A stretch of 64,000 bases of DNA, from positions 22,402,063-22,466,062 of the forward strand of contig NC_049983.1 in the NCBI RefSeq assembly GCF_000003815.2. Reading direction: 5' to 3'. The DNA is from Branchiostoma floridae (Eukaryota; Chordata; Leptocardii; Amphioxiformes; Branchiostomatidae). Positions 31,913 to 43,500 of the stretch are shown here, in pieces. How positions within the stretch are numbered: position 1 is the first letter of the stretch; each line of letters opens with the position of its first letter. A program made the translations under genes and the position numbers. The notes beneath the pieces are model-generated. The model was not told the origin of the DNA. It was given only the letters and a program-made list of their open reading frames with translations, and did no database searches.

Positions 31913-33062
31913 GGATTCATCTATGTAATGATAAAATCTACTGTCTATGGCAGTGCGGATGCTTCTACAGAGCTTTGTAATATTTCTTGTACTATTCTTT
32001 GTTGTGGGACTCACAAATTCTAGCACTTATCGACAGCTGAATGAGCAAGAAAAAAAGTGTACTGAGAACTTTGCATTTATTGGTCACATATTCATATTAG
32101 CACACATTTGAATAAAGTTACAATCAATCATCAAACCAATGATCATCTGGAAATTCCTGCAAGGAAGACTTTTTTTTGCTGATTTTGGAGTTTTGCGCTT
32201 CGAGGCATAAACATTTCAACTTGTAATTCAAATGAATTGCTAACCATGTTGTGAGCTGTCCAGTACAGTATAATTGATATAAATCTTTATCTGCATGTTT
32301 TTTTTCTGTTTGATTACATGTATAACACACTATTTACATTGACTCCCGCAAAAAAGCCACTTGGCTGACACATGTAACAATGTCGCTGTTTCCTAGAATA
32401 ATATTGATTGTTTATTTGCAAAATAATACTCCTGAGGGCCTGCAGGACCCACCTGTTACCAAGTAATTAATGGCTGGATAGCTTTTCCTAGGTAATAACA
32501 TTCCAAACATTACCGTGGCGTGAACTAGCATTCCTGTGGACACATTCCTGTACAAATGGAGCTGACAAATGCTAGAATTGCACACAATACTAATTAGTAA
32601 TAGAGTTGCACTGCTCCTGTTGCGTGACCAATAACAAAAGTTGCACAATATACACAAAACACCCTGCACTTACAGTCATCAATATGTAGTGATAATATCC
32701 ACGGGCATTCCGTCGCTAATACTGACAATTGACTGTGGACTTTATCAATATGTTGTGATGAAGTCGAACGCAGCGTAGAAAGAAAAAAATCACTCAAATC
32801 TTTAATACCACCCGCTACCGCAATGACTGATGGGATAGCTTGTGTTCCATTTTGTTCCTTTGTTTTCAGTCACATGCTGAAGATTTTTGTTCAGCATGTG
32901 ACATGGGGTGCACTGGAAGAGTAAATTCTTGCACTGGGAATTTTGGGCTAAAGTGTCATTAGTAGAAGTGACTTTTAAAGAAAAGTGTTCCATTTTTGCA
33001 CATGGGTGATTTTGGAATAGTCTATTGTTGCATGGGGAGGGAGATGGCTGAAATATGCTGTA

Positions 33063-33167
33063 CTGTAAATGCAGAAACGTTCTCGGTGGATTAAATGAAC
33101 TTCGCGGTTTTCACGGCGGCCACTTCACTGCGAATTTAAAACCGCCGCGAACATTTTTCCATAACAG
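33063..33167. mobile_element. Short MITE with GCGG-rich core
   Basis: CTGTAAATGCAGAAACGTTC at the left pairs with GAACATTTTTCCATAACAG at the right, with flanking TA. Core CGCGGTTTTCACGGCGGCCA. A half-copy-like start occurs near 22045. Confidence 0.65.
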
Positions 33168-35505
33168 TAAGAGACTATAGTGCATGTTGCTACAGTGAAA
33201 TAAAAAACACCGCAAAAAGTCCATGTTATCTGTTGATATGATAAATTTTTCAGGCCATTCTTGAGCAGCATGTTGAGTAAAGTCTTTATTTGGCTCCTTA
33301 TGGCTATTATAGATATTGTATAATGGGAGTAGAATGCGGATTTTTCTGCTTATGGTTAATCTTGTTCCTAAACCATTATCAGCTCAAATTTTCTATGAGG
33401 TTTTGTGATTATTTTTAGCACCAACTTCTTGAGCTATAATTAAGAATATTCTCAACTATCACAATGATGTTGTAATATAAATAAAGTTCAACAAATGAAG
33501 TTTGATCTTGTGTGCTTGCCTAAATTTCTCATAGGTTATGACTATTTCCTAACCCTATTAGAGTCAAAGTAGCAATATATTCAACATTATTGCCTTCATT
33601 ATATTTATCTTTTTGCCTGAAACTCATCTCCTGTGACAAACCTACAGTATTGTATGAAAGAAATGAAATATTAAGCTAAATAGAGCTCACTAAAAACTAC
33701 ACTCCCATACATTTCTAGGCTGTAACAGGAAAAGTGCAGAAGATATACTAATACAGGCTCCCAATTAAGTATGACAGCTTCCCAAAGAGGCCTTTCCCAC
33801 AAGAAAAGCAAAAGCTGGACAAAAGTGAAGCCTAATGTCCCAGAACCTGCCATATAAGCCAGTCAATTACACTAAAAAGCTCAAACTGAAACTTTGGTCT
33901 AAAAGCTGGTTTGATAATCACTGAACTACTGTTAAGTATTGTTATCAAAGATATCAGAAATATAGCAACCACAATAACTTAAGAATCATCAAGTCTACCT
34001 AGAAGTAACTCGTTTGCCTGTCCTGATATTGGGTACGACAACAAGAGAGAAACACGCTGCATGCTTCGTACGAAAAATATTTAATTCAACATCAGATTCT
34101 GTACACTTTACACAAGGGATGTCGGCGGCTAGGGCCTGCATTGTCAGGTGGTGTTGGTCATGTGATCAGCTCATCTAGCGGGCAGCACAAAGTCAGCTAC
34201 TTGTTTCACAGGCATGTCCTCTTCTTGGGGTTTTGAAAAAAAATATTTTGGCTGGGCAATTTTTACCCAATTTTGCTAGAAGTGCTTTTAAGATTTATTT
34301 TCAGCAAGACGTCAAATGTTTTCAGCATTTCACTCAAGCGGAAATGTGTTCCTTGGCTGTATTTGACTTCATAATGGCATTTCGGTGTCACAAATCATTT
34401 TCAAAACTTATCAAAAAGAGAGTTAATTGCACCAACTGAACTATGTGAGAAGCAAAATAACTGCCTTTCTAGCCTGTACTAAAATGTAACCCTTTGAATG
34501 CTGAGGCATTTTGGTGTCAAACATGTACTGGCTATCAGGTGTGGACGCAGGGGAAGATTAAAACAAGTAGTGAACGTTGTGCAGCCCAAGGGAAAATGTT
34601 TAACGCACAAAACCCCCTGACAGAACCTCCATACACCCAGCTGAGGGGTTTTAGCGACACCTGAGTTAGGCTTGGAAGAGTCTGCATTAGGTAAATATAA
34701 AACTTCAACAAGACATAAGGGGTTTCAGATGTGACAAGTTTTACGTTAAAATATCAACTGAAAGTAATTTCTTTTCCAAATCAGTGGAATGACTTGAATG
34801 TGAAGTTACATGTAGCACCAGTTCATAGGAAAATGTTTCAAAGATTCTAACGAAAGTTGACGGAACGAAAAGTTTGGTACGTGTAGAACGTGGACGGACA
34901 AGACAATGAGGAATGTTGTATATTTAGCACCATTTCAAATGTTCCCAAAGGTTATCAAAAGTTAAAATAACGAAGAAGAAAACAGACTGGAATGTTTTTT
35001 TATGATTTTTTTTACACTTTAATATTGCTGGACGCAACAAAGCCACAAGAAAATTTGTGATAAGCACAATACAGAACAATAGTTTTGCCATCATGTATTT
35101 AACAAAAGGTTTGACAATTAGAGCACATTTACTGACAAATTAATCATGTAGAGCACAGCTCCAACTTTGACAAAAAAAAATTTAATAACAAAAAATTTAA
35201 ATAAAACTCTTCCTGGTGAAGGTCATTACAATTACTGAAGGTCAGGCCAGACAAGGTCATGGTTAGTTCAACACACTTTCCGTCAAAAATGATTCTAGGA
35301 ATTTAGAAAGAAAAAAAATGCTTCAAAACTAGAATTGAACATATTACCTACCACATTTTGTTATGAAAATGTAACTAAAAAATCGAACCATGTTGACATA
35401 AAATTGTTTTCTGATGGCATACAAATTTCCAAATGGTTCCTTTCAGTTATCGATTAAGATAACAACAAAAAAAGTCACCGAATAAGACCTCCTTCATGAC
35501 TCTTC

Positions 35506-35652
35506 CTACAAAAAATCTGTCAAACGAACAGAGACTATGTTTGGCCCGTGCTGGGTGTAGGGAGGCGTGTCGGGGACAATATTAACATCGAGGTAGTCTA
35601 GGAGGGACGACGGCAGCACCAATTCAGTCAGAATCTTCCAGGAGAACGTCAT
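35506..35652 (-). CDS. Candidate small ORF or terminal exon, unidentified
   Basis: Minus-strand frame of 48 codons starting MTFSWKILTELVLPSSLLD and ending VRLTDFL-stop, with even codon use in an AT-rich setting. A CAG acceptor-like site lies 3 bp before the ATG. No domain recognised. Confidence 0.25.
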   Translation of the reverse strand: MTFSWKILTELVLPSSLLDYLDVNIVPDTPPYTQHGPNIVSVRLTDFL

Positions 35653-36733
35653 CAGCTGTCTTCTTCAGTCGTTGACAAACACGTAACGTCTTATAGTATA
35701 CTCACTCACTACGTCCTCTCTGGGGTACGTATATTTACAAACATTCAAGCACCGGCCAGCACCACAGGTCTCACATCTTACAACAACAAAAAATTTAACA
35801 GGCTCATCAACAAAAGCGATAATATTATAAACACGACTCCGGATTTCTCAATTTTCAAACATGGAGAATGATGTACCATAGAATCATTATTCAGAGATGA
35901 AAAAGGAACACAACTTGCTATACAACATAAATAGCTAGCATCCACGAACAAGCAACTGATCCAAAATTTGAAATTATCATTAAGTAAAAAAAGAATTAAA
36001 TAAATTCTATACAGTCTTCAGATTCTTGGGTTCACTGACGCTTGTCACAAAAAAAGATTTTATACAGTTTTATCGAGGAAAAGAGGCAGTGCAAACGTTG
36101 GGAATGTTTGCAGTAATAAATAAAGATTTAAAGTACACAGCAGCTCAGGAAATTTTAACTTTAGAGATGTAGTTGATGTTTAAGAACTTCGAATGAGAAA
36201 AAATGTGCTATTGATGATTTGCAAATGACATAAACCAATCCTTGGTAGACATTTTGAATTTGGATCGTACCAATTCAAGTGGATGACAGTCCAACTGACA
36301 GAATGGTATGTTCGAAATTCAAAATACCCACCAACAATTGCTTTAAGGCATTCCCTTTGGCAGACAAGTAATTGTAATAATTGTAATCACAATCCACCAA
36401 AGAAGAGTGAAGTTTTGGGGCTTTCTCTGCAGTTTCCAGTGGATCTTTTGCATCACATTTTGCAACAAGCCTCCTGGAAGACCTAGGGAACAACTGTCTT
36501 CCTAGCTAGGCTTGTGCAATGCCATTATTAAGAGCCATCGACAGCAGCAAAAACCTCAAAGTCAACATGCTTGTGGAATTTTGTGGAAACAGGCAGATGA
36601 AAATTAGTCTGAACTGATGCAAAATTAAAAATGTTTTCCTCCACTTCTTTTAATAAGTACAATATTAACACAACTCATTTGTTGTACAAACAGAGCACAG
36701 CAGCTGAAACTTTCTTGTGAACGGACATAGCTT

Positions 36734-36820
36734 CTAGCTTTTGGTTTTGTTGCTTAAGTCAGAGATAGTCTGGGTCGTTGATGTGAAGTCTTTCTTGTAA
36801 TGCAGAGTCAGTGAACCAAA
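36734..36820 (-). CDS. Candidate small terminal exon, unidentified
   Basis: After a CCATAGAG acceptor the minus strand encodes FGSLTLHYKKDFTSTTQTIS then DLSNKTKS-stop (28 codons). Phase 0 would allow splicing from the ADAMTS TSP1-10 donor, giving an alternative C-terminus with no GON domain. Amphipathic and Ser/Thr-rich; family not recognised, so this could be chance. Confidence 0.25.
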   Translation of the reverse strand, partial: FGSLTLHYKKDFTSTTQTISDLSNKTKS

Positions 36821-37324
36821 CTCTATGGAGTAAGAAACAGAAGCAGACATGCAGAAGGAACCAACAAAACTGTTTAAGACTCAGGGGTTAGAATTCTTTA
36901 TGACACATATTAAGCCAGAAGGTGCTGTATATAGACAGCCCCCGATAGCCAGAATAGCTCCTCCCATATGAATAAAATTAAGGAATCCCTTTTGAATTTG
37001 CTCCAAGTAATAGCAATGCAAGTTATTTTTTTCACATTCTCAATAAGTCACAAACGTATTTCAGAAACTAGAGCTGTTGACTGCAATTCTACAAAGTCTA
37101 TGAAAAGCAGGATTTCATACTTAGACCTCATACTGAAGTTACCAAGTTTTATAGATTAATTTTGACTGAGAATGTTGCTACCACATGAGATTATATGGGA
37201 TTTTGAACATCAGGGATTTATTGGGACTATTGTGAATCCTGTAACAGTGTTGGTTCCCTGCATGTCTGTCGTGCCTTAAGTTATAGGATATCTCTGGGAG
37301 ACAAGACGGAAGTGGGGACTATAC

Positions 37325-37501
37325 CGTCGACCAGGGTCCTCTGTTCCAGCGCGCCGCCCGCGGGCAGGGGTGGTTTCTGCACGGCTGCTTGTCGGGCGGT
37401 TTGTCCAGGACTTCGCACCCGTGGTCCGACAGGATCTGACCGTTGGGCAGCTGGCAGTGGACGAGTCTCGTCTGTTCACCGTCGCCGCACGATACGGAAC
37501 A
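37325..37501 (-). CDS. ADAMTS9: ADAMTS exon: TSP1-10, last recognisable exon
   Basis: Encodes [33 protein letters not shown] and WNRGPWST (59 codons). TRLVxCQ and CE(V/I)LDKPPD match repeat 10 of ADAMTS9. The donor is ACG|GTATAG. If this donor is not used, the frame reads one Val and then TAG at 37319-37321. An AATAAA on the minus strand sits at 37217-37222. No following TSP1 exon was found. Confidence 0.94.
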
Positions 37502-40500
37502 CTGCGGGAATAACAGCAAATAGTTAGGAACTGCATGAGAGGGCTGTGAACCTACATGAATTGTAAAATTGTTGCATACAGATACACGAACAGGTACTGA
37601 AGATTTTGATGATTCAAATAATGTTTCAAATACTTAAATCTTCCCTGTAAGACAACAGCAAATAGTCAGGCAATGTCAACCAATGTTAGACATCATGGAG
37701 GGCCATTACATACCACATATTTAAATTGTTGAAGAGATTCATTAGTCACGTATGTTCACAGTTAATAGAATTTTTCGTCAATCAGTGACTTATCAAAGGT
37801 AAGTAGAACGTACCTCCAAATTTTCGATGGCTATCCAGTCCATCTTGTTCACGGAGTGACCTAGTTCTCGCGAGAGTTGCGAGAACTAGGTCAAGACTTG
37901 CGTGGATCTTCTGTCCCCCACCCCGCCTCCTTCCGGAGTAAGGGTAAGTAGGACTTGGGCAGCTCCCAGCCATCATTCCGATTCAGCTTTGCGCCTTCCA
38001 GCTGGATGTGAACTGCTTCTTTAACTTTTCTGTGTGCTTTGCGTGGTTCTTGGTCGATAATCTCGACGGTGTCTGCGATCGGCTTGGTGGTGATGATGGA
38101 ACAAGAACTCTTTGAACATATCAATAAGCAACATGACAGCATCAAATTCACCATCGAGAGGGAGAATGACCGCCGTCTCCCCATGCTGGACGTTATGATG
38201 ATCAGGAAACCTGACAACTCCATCACTACCGACGTGTTCCGTAAAGAGACACATACTGACTATTTGCAGTGGTCTTCCAATCACCCAGTCCAACAGAAGC
38301 TAGGTATAGTAAGGACCCTCATGCACAGAGCAAACACCCTTATAGAAGATCACTCCCTGAGAGAGGCAGAGAAGGAAAAGGTGAGGGTTGCGCTCCGACA
38401 CTGTGGCTACCCGGAATGGGCCCTCAAGGAGGGGGAAAGTACTTCCAAGAAACAAGCCCATAAGGACGGTCACACAAGGGATAAGGAACAACGCCCCGCA
38501 AGTTACGCTGTACCCCCGTACATGAAAGGTGTAACTGAGAGACTCAAACGTGCCTATGCCAAACATAACGTAAGCCTGTTCTCCAAACCAGGTTACACGT
38601 TACGCAACGCTCTTGTCCGTCCTAAAGACCCGCTTTTACCAAGTGAAAAGTGCGGCGTGATTTACAAAATAGCATGTGAACAGTGTGGCGAATCGTACGT
38701 AGGCGAAACAGAAAGATCACTAGGTGAACGGACTGCTGAACACCAAAAGTCCATTGATAACAAGGACTGCAAATCCGCACTGAGCCAACATCTACTCCGG
38801 TCGCGCCACATCGTCACCACCAAGCCGATCGCAGACACCGTCGAGATTATCGACCAAGAACCACGCAAAGCACACAGAAAAGTTAAAGAAGCAGTTCACA
38901 TCCATTTGGAAGGTGCAAAGCTGAATTGGAATGATGGCTGGGAGCTGCCCAAGTCCTACTTACCCTTACTCCGGAAGGAGGCGGGGTGGGGGACAGAAGA
39001 TCCACGCAAGTCTTGACCTAGTTCTCGCAACTCTCGCGAGAACTAGGTCACTCCGTGAACAAGATGGACTGGATAGCCATCGAAAATTTGGAGGTACGTT
39101 CTACTTACCTTTGATAAGTCACTGATTGACGAAAAATTCTATTAACCACATATTTAAAGTAAATCAAGTCACTGGATAATTTTCTACAGTCGGACGTTTC
39201 AGATAGCATCCACTATCATTCACCAATGACTGAATTAGTCTGAAGTTCAGAGTCAGACTAGACTGAAGATGCTGTAGGACAACAATTAATGATCGAGAAC
39301 TACAATAACAAGAAGGTGACAACATTATTGCAATACTTTCATGTATTGCTATCACATACATTCTCTATCTTATTCCCAGGCTAGGCCACCATAATTTAAG
39401 TTGTTGGTTCACAGATTCTAAGGAAAAATTGATGAAGTTTAGCTTTGTTTTTGATTTCCTTTGATATCTAATTGAAAATGTCTGCAAACCAAGGAAATAG
39501 GTTGCCATGGCCTAATCTACACTAATCATCTCAAGCAGCTCCTTCTGACACCACTGGTTTCCAAGAACCCTTCCAAGAAAGCATCAGCAGTGTTTGATGA
39601 TGGATGGGAGGAAGGAAACGTTTACAGATCAAACACTTCAATCATGACAGCCCTTCCTTGTCGGCAGTTTTGGATAAGCCTCATGAAGCTAATCCAAAAC
39701 TGCAGGGTGTCCAGATTCATGCAACTCAGGTCCCAAAAAGATTGATCTATTTGTACAATATTTTGGAAATCTGTAGCCTTAGATTAAGTACAACTGTGCG
39801 TGGTACCAAATTAACAGCAGAAGAGGTCAACTCAAGGCTTTGCATCAAACAAATACATTCATCTAAAAAATACATCAATCAAATCAATTTCAACCTTACT
39901 GCAAACAAAGATGAAAAAGGATGAAAAACAGCAAAGTGAAACAACAGCAATTGAAAGGTCTACTTTGTACTGCAAATATTGTAAAAGAAACCAAAAGTCA
40001 TGAAGATAGCTGCAATAGGGAAAGCAGATTAAAGCAACTCTTTTGTTACTTATACATGTAAATTCTTGTAAACTATCATCCATAATGCTTCAGAGCTTTA
40101 GCCTGGAAGCCTGACTGTTCACAGGGCCTGCACAGGCTAACTGAGTTACACAGCTGATAAACACCATAGATATAATTGACATCTGGCTGGGGGTATGGAA
40201 TCCAGGCTATCAGAGCATCAACTTAGTTGGAGTAAAAAAAAAGGAGCTGTTGTTTCACAGCAGTGTGGGGCTAGTGGTAAGGAGGGGGAACTCTCTTATC
40301 TCGAGCTTTGGCCACCAAGGGGGCTTCCTGTGGGTGCTGATAGCATCAAGGCCAGAGTGGGCCTCCTGCTGCAGCTGGCTGATCATACAGGCAGGTGTAA
40401 CTCATCTGTACCGTTCTGTGTATCAGTAAAACTTGTCAACAGAAAGGTGTGTCTGGTCCTAAACATGTACATGGGGCTGGTATGGCAATGCCACATAGGT

Positions 40501-43500
40501 GAAACTGTCAGGCGGCTTACAATGATCTCAAACTGATGTCAAAACCAATACTCAGCATTTGCTATCAGATACATATCGCAAAGCATAAGTCCTGGTATTG
40601 TGACACCAATATACAATGTTTCCTTCAAAGTTGGTCTTCTGACTTTTTGAGGTAAAAATGAAGCAAGTAGATGTAGTAAAAGCACAGAGCAGGCCAGGGA
40701 AGACAACGTGTATATTGCTGTATGTATACTCCATCAAACTGAGTGCACAAGGCCTAAACTTGTCTGCAGCACAGCTAATTAACAGGTGCATCGCTCTAAC
40801 AGATGGGTGCAGCAGGACATGGTATGTTGTTTGCACTTGGTACTTGACGCGGAAAATAGTTTACAGAAAGTGGTAAGGAAATACAGGTTTCTTTCCAACC
40901 TGCTGGAATGCACCTGTTGTTTAAGACATTACAATGCATTTCAATGAAAGTTCACCTTATGTGGTATCTATGTGAGCCAGCCGTTACCAGCACAAGCTGT
41001 TCAGGCTGACCCAGTGTAATGAATTGTTTTCATTGTTAATAAATACAAATACAAAATAGTATGAATCTGACATTTTCAGTGTTTCTCAATCCACTGCAAA
41101 TCCAATGATTGTAACTTGTGGATTTCCAGTACTTCACAACAGTCTCGTGTGATACAAACATGTAACTTCTCCATTTGGCTTTGCTGCTGGTCCAGTTTCC
41201 ACTGGAAAGTTAACTCATGACCACTCTGAAATTTAACGTGTCATGTTCTTGTCGGTCTATGCCTCAAACATTGATAGAATTTATTATTACACCAACCAAA
41301 TTAGACACATAGAAGTTCAAAGAGGAGAAGGAAGCTTTACCTGTCCCCACTGCCCATAGTTCCATATCGGACAGGGGCCAGCGTTACACGGCGCCATCTC
41401 TGAAGGTCGCGTTCTGTCGTTACAGTTGGAGCTGGGATGGCCGTTCCCGTCCTGGCACTCCACAGCGCGCCGCTTCCATCCGCCTGCACACGTACTCGAG
41501 CACTGTGAGGTGAGAGGGAAAATGTTACTGTCAAACTTCCAAATTCTGCCTAAACTCATAATAATCTGTCATTTACATTACTAGCTACTTCTGCAACAAC
41601 TGCTAAAGTGCCACTTGTATTGGTTACCGGATTTGGCAGCAGGGAGACAGTGAAATGATTCTTGCAGCTACATGTGTATATGTGAAAATGTTAGGTGAAG
41701 GAAGGAGCAACACCCAGGTCACTTTTTACTACCATACTGAACTGTGCGAAAGTCAATGCTGTTTTCGGTCTGATATTGCAACCAAGCTTGGGTTGTTACC
41801 AAGGCAATCGGCATTAATCTCATAGATTGTTTATCAAAAAAAAAAAAGGCTCCTAGGCTGCCTACTGCCAGCTTACATTGGAACAGTGTCATGGAGTACA
41901 TAAGAAGAAAAAGCTCATTAGTTAATCAGGCGTCTCACCCCTCCCCAGGGCCCCGTTCTCCACTTGGCGGTGAGTCCCGTGGGTATCCGGTTACTGCTGA
42001 TGCTGGGTGTTGGGTTGTAGTAGCGCTGGACGTCGCAGGGGTTCGCGTTACAGGCCTGCTCGCTGACAGGGCGCTGGCTGGGGTCGCAGTCGATCTCGTC
42101 CGCGATGTTCTCCTGGCCGGGGAACACGCAGGCCACGTACCGGGTCTGCGTGCCACTGCCACAGCTCACAGGGCACTGTTGGGGAGAAGATGTATTTGTC
42201 AGTTTTCCTTATATCAATTGTTTCCTAAGGCATTACCAAGTCATATGCTTCGAAACCTTGCAAACGTGGGCTTTGGATCAGAGGGACAAATGGTGCCTAC
42301 TGTTAGGGAGCAAGTTGCCTGTCATTTTCCTTTAAAAAAAAAAGATCATAGTACAATGCTTAACTTTTTTCCAATGCAAAGGTATACAGGGATCAAATTT
42401 TTAACGACCACTGTCCCCTTCTTCAGGATCAATACTGATGATCCGCTACAGAAGGGAGCTGGTATAGTGGGATTGAAGTGTGTTTAAGTCCCAGTACTCT
42501 TACTCATAAGCACTAGGCCAGTCAGCAGGTCTAAGCTGGACCAAAAATATTATGGCAAACAAATAATCTTAAAGATTTCAACCCACCCTGTTCCACTCTC
42601 CGGTTCTCCACTGTCCTCCTCCGCAGGATTTTGGGAGGCACGTCTCCTGGGCGCTCGGCGTGGGGATGTGCGCGCACGCCGAATCGTCCGCTACGTTACC
42701 ATGGATGTCCCGACAGCTGACGTATCTCTGCCGGAGTCCCTGGCCGCATGTCACCGAGCACTGCATGGAAGTAAGAAGGAATTCCAGAACATGGCAAAAT
42801 AACAAGCCATAATCACTTGTAATTACCTGGAAAGCTGGAAAGCATGTTAGATCAAGGGGCTGTAACAAAAGTTGGCAAAGGCATACTTCCAAACAGAAAT
42901 AAGTATGAATGACACAAGTACATAAATATTTGCTATTTTCCAGGAGTCATATGGTAATACGTCATCAACTATGGGTCTTTAAACAAGGGAACAGGGGTGT
43001 GCGCCCTCATGCCCTGACCATGCGCCCCCTTACCATGCATGGATAGCAGACCCTCTGGCAAGCATAAAACATTTTGATTGACCAAGGATCACACGTGGCC
43101 ACAGTCTTCAACTGTGACCTGTCTGACAGTAGTTTTGGCCCCTAGGAAGCCATGTAATGCTCCATTATAGAATTATCAACTTCACACCCTGGTAGGGAGA
43201 ACCCTACATGTATATCTCCCCCCAATAAGTGGCATCACACAATTGCAGTGCTCCCTCTTGCAATATTTAGAAAAACCCCTGCCCTCCCTCCTACCTCAGT
43301 CTGGACAGGTCAACAAAAAAAATATCAATACTCATACACTGTACTGGTACTCACCCCTAACCTTAACCCCTATGTTTGGTGCCTGTACCAGACATTAGAT
43401 TAAGGTACGCCACCCAAACACAGAACTCCTACCTCAGTCCATGAGCCGGTTCTCCACTCCGTCCTGACCCAAACAGGCGGTGGGGGCGTGGTGGGCAAAA

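Larger units (their letters stand above)
33168..37216. other. Intergenic or 3' region left of the last ADAMTS exon, no certain gene
   Basis: AT-rich. Three short minus-strand frames with stops look coding-like but have no identified family: 36734-36820, 35506-35652 and 34171-34230. No TSP1 or GON-type cysteine pattern was found here. Confidence 0.4.

Noticed and set aside
38039-38092. N-terminal extension of the GIY-YIG frame
   Set aside because: This part lies in the inverted left arm and reads the reverse strand of the element's own 3' end; it is not a natural protein N-terminus.
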